A stretch of 5,987 bases of DNA from Bacillota bacterium. GTDB taxonomy: Bacteria > Bacillota > Clostridia > Lachnospirales > Lachnospiraceae. Below the pieces are notes generated by a model that was not told the origin of the DNA, made no database searches, and was given only the letters and a program-made list of their open reading frames with translations. The position numbers and the translations under genes are program-made. This document shows, piece by piece, positions 1 through 5,588 of the stretch (within the stretch, counting starts at the first letter, position 1; each line of letters opens with the position of its first letter). Location of the stretch: assembly GCA_023395555.1 (NCBI GenBank), contig JAEWYQ010000072.1, positions 1-5,987 on the forward strand. Reading direction: 5' to 3'.

Positions 1-239
1 GTTTAAGTTTTTGATCCAGTCAGATAAACGTTAGCCAATGATATCCCCGCGTTGTTGTCAACGCATGATATCGTCAAGCAATCCATTATCTTTACTGTTT
101 TTGTGGTGTATCACTACATTGCTGTACTGATACGGTTCGTTATGCTGCCTGTTCAGGGCAGCATAAATGAAAATCTATAATGGGTCTTTCCCAGATCTCC
201 GGTCTGTCCAGAGGACAGCGGAAGTTCTGTTCCGAACCC

Positions 240-269
240 TTGAAGTGCATGTGACACTTCAATTTTTTT
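240..269 (+). terminator. Terminator-like hairpin with T-tract (plus orientation)
   Basis: An 8-bp stem TTGAAGTG/CACTTCAA with a 7-nt loop is followed by seven T on the plus strand. In that orientation it resembles a weak, A/T-rich intrinsic terminator. No plus-strand gene is seen upstream in the window. It may instead simply be one of the hairpins of the opposing leader RNA, where an A-tract precedes it. Confidence 0.3.
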
Positions 270-295
270 AGAATTTCAGGGTTGTTTCACTGTTC

Positions 296-310
296 AGTTA
301 TCAAGGTGCA
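296..310 (-). promoter_or_regulatory. boxA-like antitermination element
   Basis: The minus strand reads TGCACCTTGATAACT, similar to the boxA sequences of Bacillus and clostridial rRNA leaders (the CTTTGAAAACT type). It lies about 35 nt after the predicted transcription start, where rRNA leaders carry the Nus-factor loading site. The identification rests on sequence similarity and position only. Confidence 0.5.
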
Positions 311-352
311 TTTGCTTCGGCGTTTATTTTCTCTAACGCGTCAGCAAAATTA

Positions 353-381
353 ATAATATCACAAGCAAATACCTTTGTCAA
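353..381 (-). promoter_or_regulatory. Strong sigma-A promoter, rRNA-type
   Basis: On the minus strand a perfect -35 TTGACA (376-381) is separated by exactly 17 nt from a -10 TATTAT (353-358). Upstream, about 382-425 is very A/T-rich with repeated A- and T-tracts, like an UP element. Transcription would start near 345 and run toward position 1. This is the best promoter in the window and fits stable-RNA transcription. Confidence 0.75.
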
Positions 382-435
382 CAACTTTTTAACTTAAATT
401 TTTTATTTTTTCAAAACAATTTATTAAAATCAAAC

Positions 436-556
436 AATGGCCCCCAAATGATGACCTGCGGCCTTAATAATAATGCTTCCCAGGGGCAGGCTCTTCCATC
501 GGCCATAGCTCCCTTGCGGGAATTTCCGGCTTAACCTGCGGCCCCTGGAAAGCAAC
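436..556 (-). other. Unidentified structured element downstream of the cellulase
   Basis: A long imperfect inverted repeat: CCAGGGGCAGG (480-490) pairs with CCT and GCCCCTGG (536-549, three-base bulge), and flanking GCTT/AAGC bases extend it. Inside, read on the minus strand, is a TCCC-GCAA-GGGA tetraloop hairpin enclosed by GCC/GGC pairs. A second arm, 439-463, can pair GGCC with GGCC. The ten-base string ACCTGCGGCC occurs twice (454-463 and 534-543), allowing alternative pairing. No T-tract follows on either strand, so it is not a normal intrinsic terminator. It is far more GC-rich than the A/T-rich DNA beside it. It may be a 3' UTR structure of the cellulase mRNA, an orphan riboswitch-like aptamer, or a small palindromic repeat element. 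I do not recognise the family. Confidence 0.4.
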
Positions 557-596
557 CGTCACAATAAATGAAATTATCTCAATTAAGTTATTTCTT

Positions 597-1946
597 CTAC
601 CTGCCGCTCTCAGTAATTCCCTTCATCATTGCATCTACAATATCGGGATACTTCCAGCTCAGATTGCGGCGATCCAGTAATCCGAATAATTCGCCGTCAC
701 CGCTGAAGGCGCCGTTATCCCACCAGATGCAGGGAATTCCAATTTCCCCTGCTTTTTTGACATAGTATTCTGCCCAGGCGGTCCGAGCTTCTATATTATC
801 TTTATTCATAGCCCCAAACTCTCCGATTATCACCGGTATCCCTTTGCTTATAAAATATTTGTCCAGATTGTTCATCAAGCTGTCGATTTCATTGGTGTCA
901 CTCACCTTCCCGGTGCTCCATTCCGGGGTTCCCTTTATATTTAAGGTAAAATTATAGGGCGTATATGCATGCATTGATACAATAATCTTATCATCCTCCG
1001 GTACGGTAAACCCTGACCAGGTCTTCGTATTTGCCGCAGCGGCGTAAGGAGGAATCATCAGATGCCGGAGCGGATTATTGCCCCCTGCATTGCGGATGGT
1101 CTCTACAAAGGCCGCATTGAATTGATTCACTACATCCCAGCCTTCCTTATTTCCTCCATTCCACTCGTATGCGGTGCCCTTTTGACGGGGTTCATTCAAT
1201 CCTTCAAAAATCAGATGCTCATCATAGGCTTCAAAACAATCTGCAATCTGTCTCCATACTGCCGTCAGTATTTTTATTGCCGCTTCTTCGTTCTCATAAG
1301 AAGGAAAATGCCACTCCTCATGGTGCATATTCAAGATGACAAACATATCATTGCCAATGCCATAATCTACGATATCACGGACACGGTTCAGCCACCTTTC
1401 ATCTATTTTATAATCCGGAGCAGGTCCCAGGTGCTTCTCCCAGGTGGTGGGGATTCTTAACACATTAAAACCTGCTGCCTTAAGGATATCCACCATTTCC
1501 TTTTTGGTCATTGGATTTCCCCAGGACAATTCTGAATTTATTCCTGTTCCTCCGGTAGCATCCATGGTATTGCCCAGATTCCAGCCGATTATTATCTCCT
1601 TTACCAATTCAAGAGAGGTAATGTCCCTTATTTCCTGGAGTTCCTTTTCTCCCGGTGCTTTTGTTTCTTCTGAACCGTCCTTCTCTTCCGGATCCTGCGT
1701 TTCCGCTCCGGAACCGGCTTCCCCGGTATTTGACGGTGCATCTGCGGTTTCTGTCACCTCTGACCCGGATGGATCTTCTTTCTCCTCTCCTGCCTCCGCC
1801 CCCTCGCTGCCGACTTCCTCCGAATTTCCTTTTGAAGTGTTGCTAACATTCTTTCCTTTGCTGTTTGCCGAACCGCATGCCGCTGGTATGGCCAGAGCCA
1901 GCAGTATTACCAGCATCCAAATCCATCTCTTGCCCTTACTATTCAT
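597..1946 (-). CDS. Lipoprotein GH5 endoglucanase (cellulase)
   Basis: A 449-aa secreted glycoside hydrolase family 5 enzyme, expected to cleave internal beta-1,4-glucan bonds (cellulose, lichenan or xyloglucan) with retention, outside the cell. Residues 1-23 form a signal peptide (basic start, WIWMLVILLALAI core) leading to AAC at 22-24. Cys24 is a plausible lipidation site, though Pro at -3 makes the lipobox imperfect. Residues 25-105 are a Glu/Ser/Gly/Thr-rich linker holding the catalytic domain off the membrane. The GH5 barrel (about 108-445) shows GWNLGNTMDA (121-130), Arg164, MHHE (207-210), NEP with acid/base Glu252, MHAY (His326) and the nucleophile Glu376 in IIGEFG. GWNLGNT and the WWDNG pattern suggest subfamily 4 (inference). 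No carbohydrate-binding module or dockerin is present. The start is supported by an AAAGGGGGAG RBS 8 nt upstream. The gene appears monocistronic. Confidence 0.95.
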   Translation of the reverse strand: MNSKGKRWIWMLVILLALAIPAACGSANSKGKNVSNTSKGNSEEVGSEGAEAGEEKEDPSGSEVTETADAPSNTGEAGSGAETQDPEEKDGSEETKAPGEKELQEIRDITSLELVKEIIIGWNLGNTMDATGGTGINSELSWGNPMTKKEMVDILKAAGFNVLRIPTTWEKHLGPAPDYKIDERWLNRVRDIVDYGIGNDMFVILNMHHEEWHFPSYENEEAAIKILTAVWRQIADCFEAYDEHLIFEGLNEPRQKGTAYEWNGGNKEGWDVVNQFNAAFVETIRNAGGNNPLRHLMIPPYAAAANTKTWSGFTVPEDDKIIVSMHAYTPYNFTLNIKGTPEWSTGKVSDTNEIDSLMNNLDKYFISKGIPVIIGEFGAMNKDNIEARTAWAEYYVKKAGEIGIPCIWWDNGAFSGDGELFGLLDRRNLSWKYPDIVDAMMKGITESGR

Positions 1947-1954
1947 ACTCGTAT

Positions 1955-1964
1955 CTCCCCCTTT
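1955..1964 (-). promoter_or_regulatory. RBS of the GH5 gene
   Basis: The minus strand reads AAAGGGGGAG, 8 nt before the ATG at 1946. It is a strong Shine-Dalgarno sequence and fixes the start, which also gives a complete signal peptide. Confidence 0.75.
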
Positions 1965-1990
1965 GAATCTATCCTTTGATTCATAGTCAT

Positions 1991-2020
1991 ATTATAATAT
2001 AAAATCCGCGGCAAAAGCAA
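1991..2020 (-). promoter_or_regulatory. Possible promoter of the GH5 gene
   Basis: A perfect TATAAT lies on the minus strand at 1991-1996, with only a weak -35 (TTGCTT, 2015-2020, 18-nt spacer). It would give a leader of about 40 nt. Minus-facing TATAAT boxes in the repeat array at 2108-2113 and 2200-2205 are alternative or additional sources of transcription. Confidence 0.4.
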
Positions 2021-2089
2021 TTGAAGCTTTCCGCAAATTGTAATTTTGCTTTTTAATATATGAAATCAAGAATATGGGTAGGGACCTAT

Positions 2090-2181
2090 GGTATAATATC
2101 GATAGATATTATACCAGCGCCGGAGCGAAGCGTAGTGCGCATCCTGGTGCGAAGCACCATACCATGGACGCTTGCGGACAT
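2090..2181. repeat. 92-bp tandem repeat, copy 1
   Basis: First full copy of a 92-bp unit, differing from copy 2 at only two positions (A at 2104, G at 2123). It opens with a 26-bp near-palindrome (2090-2115) built on GGTATAATATC. A GC-rich body follows with two GCGAAGC strings (2125-2131 and 2149-2155). The second lies in a perfect TGGTGC-GAA-GCACCA hairpin (2145-2159). ATACCATG (2159-2166) pairs with CATGGTAT (2179-2186) across the boundary into copy 2. Because 92 is not a multiple of three, the short frames through it are not conserved between copies, which argues for a noncoding element. Confidence 0.9.
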
Positions 2182-2273
2182 GGTATAATATCGATCGATA
2201 TTATACCAGCGCCGCAGCGAAGCGTAGTGCGCATCCTGGTGCGAAGCACCATACCATGGACGCTTGCGGACAT
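2182..2273. repeat. 92-bp tandem repeat, copy 2
   Basis: Second full copy, 90 of 92 bases identical to the first. Its leading palindrome (2182-2207) is perfect over 26 bp with a central ATCGATCGAT. GCGAAGC recurs at 2217-2223 and 2241-2247. Each palindrome carries TATAAT preceded by TGG on both strands, so each could act as a pair of facing extended -10 promoters. Confidence 0.9.
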
Positions 2274-2281
2274 GGTATAAT
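2273..2281 (+). promoter_or_regulatory. Extended -10 box before the AraC remnant
   Basis: TGGTATAAT forms an extended -10 (TG-N-TATAAT) contributed by the partial third repeat. No good -35 lies 17 nt upstream. It would start transcription near 2288, leaving a leader of only about 15 nt before the ATG at 2303. Copy 2 offers an equivalent box at 2184-2189. Confidence 0.4.
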
Positions 2282-2292
2282 GTCGATATGAG
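2274..2292. repeat. 92-bp repeat, partial third copy
   Basis: The first bases of the repeat recur once more (GGTATAAT, then TCGATA with one A-to-G change) and decay within about 18 bp, just before the RBS of the truncated AraC gene. The array therefore ends inside the palindrome, placing its -10 box directly before that gene. Confidence 0.75.
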
Positions 2293-2302
2293 GTGAACAT
2301 GC

Positions 2303-2575
2303 ATGTACAACAACATATTAGAAAAGGTATTAGCTTATATTGATGCCCATATACAGCAGAAAATTAATTTATGTGACTTATCGGAAATAGCCGGTTACAG
2401 TCCTTTTTATTTCAGCAGACTATTTTCAGAAGCCATGGGGATGCCGGTTACCGGATATATTCGAATCCGCAAGCTGCAGCATTCTATCGTTTCGCTGCTG
2501 GAAGGGCACAAGATTCAAGTATGTAAAATTTCACTGGAAGCCTCTCCTGGGTGTTCATTCTCTCGTATGGGATGA
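2303..2575 (+). pseudogene. Truncated AraC-family DNA-binding domain, fused out of frame to catalase DNA
   Basis: A good RBS (GAGGTG, 2290-2295) precedes the ATG by 7 nt. Residues 1-71 match the N-terminal part of an AraC/XylS DNA-binding domain: a first helix-turn-helix around [20 protein letters not shown], then the [13 protein letters not shown] linker helix. The second helix-turn-helix, usually starting with an ILDIALEYGF-like motif, is absent. After about residue 70 the reading frame enters catalase sequence in the wrong frame and stops at 2573-2575, giving a 90-aa product. With one of two helix-turn-helix motifs and no effector domain, it is unlikely to be a working regulator. The junction lies about 2500-2515. 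Confidence 0.85.
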
Positions 2576-2801
2576 AACCGAGAAGCTTGCCGGCAAGGAC
2601 CCGGATTTCAACTTTTTCGCTGAAACAGAGCAGGTGGCCTTCTGCCCCGCCAATGTGGTTCCTGGTATTGATTTTACTAACGATCCCATGCTCCAGGGGC
2701 GGCTGTTCTCCTATCTGGATACCCAGATTTCCCGTCTGGGAGGTCCTAACTTTCAGCAGATTTCCATTAACCGGCCGCTGCCCAAGGTCAACAACAAAAA
2801 T
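2505..2801 (+). pseudogene. Internal fragment of a haem catalase, with an internal deletion
   Basis: In the frame with codons at 2505, 2508 and so on, the translation is catalase: [19 protein letters not shown], then [40 protein letters not shown] (proximal haem-ligand Tyr) and [16 protein letters not shown]. The N-terminal third (distal His) and the C-terminus are missing. GKDPDF is followed directly by NFFAE, whereas family members carry about 60 residues between these (the HRRDLWEAIE to LNRNPDN segment), so there is an in-frame internal deletion. Catalase similarity stops at NNKN, about 2801. This is a remnant with no start codon of its own. The motifs resemble clade II large-subunit catalases. 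Confidence 0.88.
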
Positions 2802-2840
2802 ATACTCAATGGTTTGTTGAATCTTGCCAACCCAATTCAT
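2799..2840 (-). pseudogene. Fourteen-codon 5' stub of a second AraC-type gene
   Basis: On the minus strand an ATG at 2840 begins [14 protein letters not shown], closely matching the start of the intact AraC/GyrI regulator at 4653-5543 (MNWVDKMNDVMAYI). Similarity stops at about 2799, exactly where the plus-strand catalase fragment ends, so this is a gene start cut off by a rearrangement. After the junction the frame runs antisense through catalase DNA to 2484. Only a weak GGTGAT-like RBS precedes it. The A/T-rich stretch 2841-2945 is probably its former upstream region. Confidence 0.6.
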
Positions 2841-3055
2841 TTTATCACCAACTTTCAAATTAATTCTATCAAATTAAGGGAAGGTTTGCTTGTTCGTTTT
2901 TATGATGATTTGTTCATATCACTCAGAGCATCCCTGCTTATATTTTATCATAAAAAAGAGTACAACACTATGATTCAAATCCACAGTGTTGTAGTATTAT
3001 CCTTTCAATTTATGTTTTCTTTATGAAGACCGGGCGTTGTAGATAGAAACTCTTC
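2802..3055. other. A/T-rich intergenic DNA between remnant and deaminase
   Basis: Apart from the AraC stub (to 2840) and the deaminase terminator, nothing convincing is seen here. The plus-strand frame through it, continuing from the catalase remnant to 3026, is low-complexity, hydrophobic and family-less, and is not reported as a gene. Confidence 0.5.
2952..2993 (-). terminator. Intrinsic terminator of the deaminase gene
   Basis: TACAACACT (2961-2969) and AGTGTTGTA (2985-2993) form a 9-bp perfect stem with a 15-nt loop. On the minus strand it is followed by CTCTTTTTTAT, a proper T-tract. It lies about 60 bp past the deaminase stop codon. The large loop makes it moderate in strength. Confidence 0.7.
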
Positions 3056-3685
3056 TTAAACATGCTTTGTTATATATTCTTCAACAGCCTCAAATGACTT
3101 ACCATTGTCAGCAAATTGTCTGAATACGCCATCCTGATACATTCTCTCTCCTATACTAATTCCTACCGGGCAATATGTTCTCCAAATCTCAATAAGGCGT
3201 CTTGCACTGGGGTGATGTTCCAGTTCATAGCATGACTGCATTGCTAATTGTATGATTTCAAGATCTATAACTGGACCCTCAACGCTTATTTTCTTTGATT
3301 TTATATATTCCAATGACGAATTAATCGCTGTGGCTCCCGCATAGCCATCTCTCGCAGCAAATTTAACATTCCGTATGCTTCCCATTACAATAGCACCAAA
3401 ACAAAAAGGACATGGCTCCATAACGGCATAAAGCGTATATTTACGTATATTGGGATGTCTGTTTGGGATGCTTTCTTCGCTAAGCTGAAGAATGGCATTG
3501 GCTTCTGCATGCGCCAGTTGATGCATAGCAATTAAGTTATTGCCGTCCGCTGTGCAATGAATTTGATTCTTTCCAATTGCCACCACTTCCTCTTGTTCAT
3601 TTAATACACAAGCACCAATTGGTGTTGTACCGGAAATATACGCTTGCCATGCCGTTTCAAATGCAACTCTAAAACCTTTCTCCAT
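3056..3685 (-). CDS. Zinc-dependent nucleoside deaminase-fold protein
   Basis: A cytoplasmic protein of 209 aa from the chosen start, in the cytidine/deoxycytidylate deaminase superfamily that includes TadA and guanine deaminase. It should hydrolytically deaminate a base or nucleoside. Zinc and catalytic motifs are HAE at 59-61 (His ligand, Glu proton shuttle) and PCPFC at 91-95 (two Cys ligands), followed by GAIVMGSIRNVKFAARD. A PIGACV strand at about 22-27 matches the family's PVGAV. The roughly 90-residue C-terminal extension (from about 120) is longer than in TadA, so tRNA editing is less likely. The substrate is unknown. An ATG three codons upstream (3694) touches the AAGGAG RBS (3695-3700) and is implausible; the chosen ATG has 9-nt spacing. 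It is separated from the upstream methyltransferase by about 100 bp and probably transcribed alone. Confidence 0.85.
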   Translation of the reverse strand: MEKGFRVAFETAWQAYISGTTPIGACVLNEQEEVVAIGKNQIHCTADGNNLIAMHQLAHAEANAILQLSEESIPNRHPNIRKYTLYAVMEPCPFCFGAIVMGSIRNVKFAARDGYAGATAINSSLEYIKSKKISVEGPVIDLEIIQLAMQSCYELEHHPSARRLIEIWRTYCPVGISIGERMYQDGVFRQFADNGKSFEAVEEYITKHV

Positions 3686-3694
3686 ACAGACCAT

Positions 3695-3700
3695 CTCCTT
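3695..3700 (-). promoter_or_regulatory. RBS deciding the deaminase start
   Basis: The minus strand reads AAGGAG followed immediately by ATG (3694) and, after 9 nt, by a second in-frame ATG (3685). Only the second has usable spacing, so the first three codons of the longest frame are untranslated. Confidence 0.75.
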
Positions 3701-3788
3701 CGTAGTATCACATTTTAGGTATTTAACATATCTTCCTTATTTTATCATAGGGTAAAAAAGAAGTCGGTACGAATAATACACCACCCTG

Positions 3789-4622
3789 CTAGGGCTTTTT
3801 CAAAAAGAGCCACCAGTTGGAGTGGAAGCCTTCAACGGAGATTTCACATGCATCCAACTCGCGGAGCCATTCCCTGACCATCGGAAGCATATTCTCAAAC
3901 AGCTCCGGGGGATAGCCCCAGTCCAAATCAAGCTGGAACATATAGTGATTCATGATAATGATGCCGCCTGGTTTCAAAACCTTCAACAGACTGCGGATCA
4001 TTTCCAGAAACTCACCCCTGGTATGCTGCTCCAAGGTGTTTTCCCTGACCTCTCGCTGTAAGATGGCGATCATCTCCGGCAGGGTTTCCATCCAGTCGGA
4101 ATCGATGGTGTCAATGCCTTCGCGATCACACAAGATCGTCTGAATCACATCGTTTACCGCGTGCTGGAAGGCGATCACATCCACCGACGCCTCTCCGATG
4201 TGGTTGGTGATATTGGCCGCATCATCATCGATTAGCACCATTGTGATGGGCAAACCCTTCGTCTTTTCCAGCAGACTGTGATTGAGCAGCATATTCATGT
4301 TGGAGGTGATGTAATAGCTGTGCGGCCGGGTACGCCCCAACATTTGCGGAATCATATCAGCGTCGCCGGTCGCCACCTCCAGCAGTGTAAGATCATCACC
4401 GTAGTATACCGCTCCAAGCGCTTCATCCCATCTGGCGCGAAAGTACAATTCATTTAATACCGTAAAACTGGCAATAGGCCGCTCCAGCAATGCTTTCAGT
4501 CCGCTTTCAATTTCGGTTTCAGAAAGCTTTCTGTATTCCTCATACTCGTCCTTATTCAGATAAATGGATGCATTCTTTTGAAAGAGCAGTATCCATCGTT
4601 TTGCCTCGTCAAGACATATCAT
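3789..4622 (-). CDS. Class I SAM-dependent methyltransferase-like protein
   Basis: A 277-aa soluble protein with the layout of a Rossmann-type methyltransferase. A helical N-terminus (1-75) is followed by a motif I-like glycine loop LLEVATGDAD (80-89), an acidic IDDD at 131-134, a motif IV-like strand VDVIAFQHAVND (147-158), and LLKVLKPGGIIIMNHY (212-227), the typical post-motif turn and strand. Motif I is atypical (ATGDAD instead of GxGxG), so the fold is better supported than activity, and the substrate is unknown. An AGGAG RBS lies 9 nt before the ATG. It starts 30 bp after the AraC/GyrI regulator on the same strand, implying cotranscription and control by that regulator. It might modify the small molecule the regulator senses (inference). 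No clear terminator follows. Confidence 0.65.
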   Translation of the reverse strand: MICLDEAKRWILLFQKNASIYLNKDEYEEYRKLSETEIESGLKALLERPIASFTVLNELYFRARWDEALGAVYYGDDLTLLEVATGDADMIPQMLGRTRPHSYYITSNMNMLLNHSLLEKTKGLPITMVLIDDDAANITNHIGEASVDVIAFQHAVNDVIQTILCDREGIDTIDSDWMETLPEMIAILQREVRENTLEQHTRGEFLEMIRSLLKVLKPGGIIIMNHYMFQLDLDWGYPPELFENMLPMVREWLRELDACEISVEGFHSNWWLFLKKP

Positions 4623-4652
4623 CCTTCCGTTCTCCTTTCATTTTCGATTGTT

Positions 4653-5543
4653 TCAATCTTTTCCTGGCGCAACTCGTACCCATATTTCGCTGTAATACCG
4701 GTCTTTGCTCCTGTATGTTATCTCAAACTCGCAGCCCTCCAAATGGTCATAATCTGCGGCGGGGAGCCATTCGGTGTACAAGCGCTTTTTTAGATCCGAC
4801 ATCACCTGACTTGTTTCATCAAGGATATGAAGATCACTTTTGAATATCGCCCATGTCGCGGCTGGCACCTCGACGACCTTGTAGCCCGCTGTGTTGCTTT
4901 CCTCTGTTTTCATCGCAAAGATCATATAGGGGATAGTGCCGTCATCCGTCATACGATAACAATCGACGGCATTTATAAGGTCTTTACCTTCATCCGGCAT
5001 CCGCAAATTGGTGGATTGGACCAGCTTATCCAGCTCGCCGTTTGTTTGAACCTCCGCCCAAAAAGCGGGTATGGACTTCCAGTTCTCTCCTTCTTCAATA
5101 TTAATAATGCGTTCAATCCCGTAAACCGAGAACGCTTCCTTGGGTTCAATCCTATAGTTGATTGGAGCCACTCCCTTTAACGTCAAATGGAAGGAGAGGG
5201 GCGGATATGCCTGTAATGTAATGCCGGTATTGCGTGCGGTTGACGGAGAAACCCCGTGGATGGTATGAAATGCGCGAGCAAATGCATCCGGAGAATCATA
5301 GCCGTATTTTACTGCAAGGTCAATTACTTTGATGTTGCTGTTTTGCAGTTCAAAAGCGGCGAGGGTGAGCCGTCTGCGCCTGATATATTCGGATAAGGGC
5401 GTGTCACAAATGAATGAGAACATTCGCTGGAATGTGGCTGCGGACGAACAGGAAAGCTTCGCAACCTTGGCCATATCAATTTCATCGCTGAGATGGCTTT
5501 CTATGTATGCCATAACATCATTCATTTTATCAACCCAGTTCAC
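4653..5543 (-). CDS. AraC-family regulator with GyrI-like effector-binding domain
   Basis: A 296-aa transcription factor. Residues 5-105 hold the two AraC helix-turn-helix motifs (IDMAKVAKLSCSSAATFQRM, and IKVIDLAVKYGYDSPDAFARAF with the following HGVSPSTAR). Residues about 126-293 form a GyrI-like/SOUL-type small-molecule domain, with the usual IPAFW, GYKVVEVPAATWAIF, TEWLP and YYSEIWVRV motifs. Such proteins bind amphipathic or cationic ligands and activate nearby resistance or detoxification genes. The longest frame begins at a GTG at 5552 that overlaps the GGGAGG RBS (5552-5557). The GTG at 5543 has 8-nt spacing and gives MNWVDK, matching the stub at 2840, so it is preferred. The stop is 30 bp before the methyltransferase start, and a related broken effector domain lies 45 bp upstream. 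Confidence 0.88.
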   Translation of the reverse strand: MNWVDKMNDVMAYIESHLSDEIDMAKVAKLSCSSAATFQRMFSFICDTPLSEYIRRRRLTLAAFELQNSNIKVIDLAVKYGYDSPDAFARAFHTIHGVSPSTARNTGITLQAYPPLSFHLTLKGVAPINYRIEPKEAFSVYGIERIINIEEGENWKSIPAFWAEVQTNGELDKLVQSTNLRMPDEGKDLINAVDCYRMTDDGTIPYMIFAMKTEESNTAGYKVVEVPAATWAIFKSDLHILDETSQVMSDLKKRLYTEWLPAADYDHLEGCEFEITYRSKDRYYSEIWVRVAPGKD

Positions 5544-5551
5544 AACACTCA

Positions 5552-5557
5552 CCTCCC
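5552..5557 (-). promoter_or_regulatory. RBS deciding the AraC/GyrI start
   Basis: GGGAGG on the minus strand, 8 nt before the GTG at 5543. It overlaps the upstream GTG at 5552, which therefore cannot be the start. Conservation of MNWV in the related stub near 2840 supports this choice. Confidence 0.65.
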
Positions 5558-5588
5558 ATCAAATCAATCATAGCTTAGAACTTTTCCC

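Larger units (their letters stand above)
1..346 (-). ncRNA. Probable rRNA operon leader (16S gene beyond left edge)
   Basis: Read on the minus strand, this stretch follows a near-consensus strong promoter. It contains a boxA-like sequence and a string of hairpins, and it has no coding potential. Seen hairpins (window coordinates): GATATC/GCGTT arms at 40-72; 108-118 with 123-133 (one mismatch, 4-nt loop); 141-149 with 157-165 (9 perfect pairs); 198-209 with 213-222 (2-nt bulge); 240-247 with 255-262. The CTTGATAACTGAACAGTG string resembles the conserved antitermination and spacer sequences around Firmicute 16S genes. The leader would run about 345 nt to the window edge. That a 16S gene follows is inferred, because none of it is present here. 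A leader for a tRNA or 5S cluster remains possible. Confidence 0.55.

Noticed and set aside
1..60. A degenerate 16S rRNA gene start on the plus strand
   Set aside because: Similarity to the 16S 5' end fades after about 36 bases and the stretch lies within the leader of a strong minus-strand promoter. Complementarity of the leader is the simpler reading.
425..556. Known riboswitch (cobalamin, molybdenum cofactor or c-di-GMP)
   Set aside because: Short strings such as CCCGCAA and CCTGGGAAGC are reminiscent of metallocofactor riboswitches, but the conserved cores cannot be aligned by eye and no regulated gene follows.
1062..1986. Plus-strand open frames of 132 and 180 codons
   Set aside because: They are antisense to the well-supported GH5 gene. 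The Ser/Pro-rich one mirrors the acidic linker.
2090..2292. CRISPR array
   Set aside because: Units are directly abutting 92-mers with no unique spacers and no cas genes.
2074..2316. Short open frames through the 92-bp repeats on both strands
   Set aside because: The 92-bp period shifts the frame between copies, no RBS is present, and the translations are only repeat-derived.
3701..3788. Promoter for the deaminase or terminator for the methyltransferase
   Set aside because: TATGAT/TAAAAT-like strings occur but have no matching -35 at proper spacing, and no stem with an adjacent T-tract is convincing.
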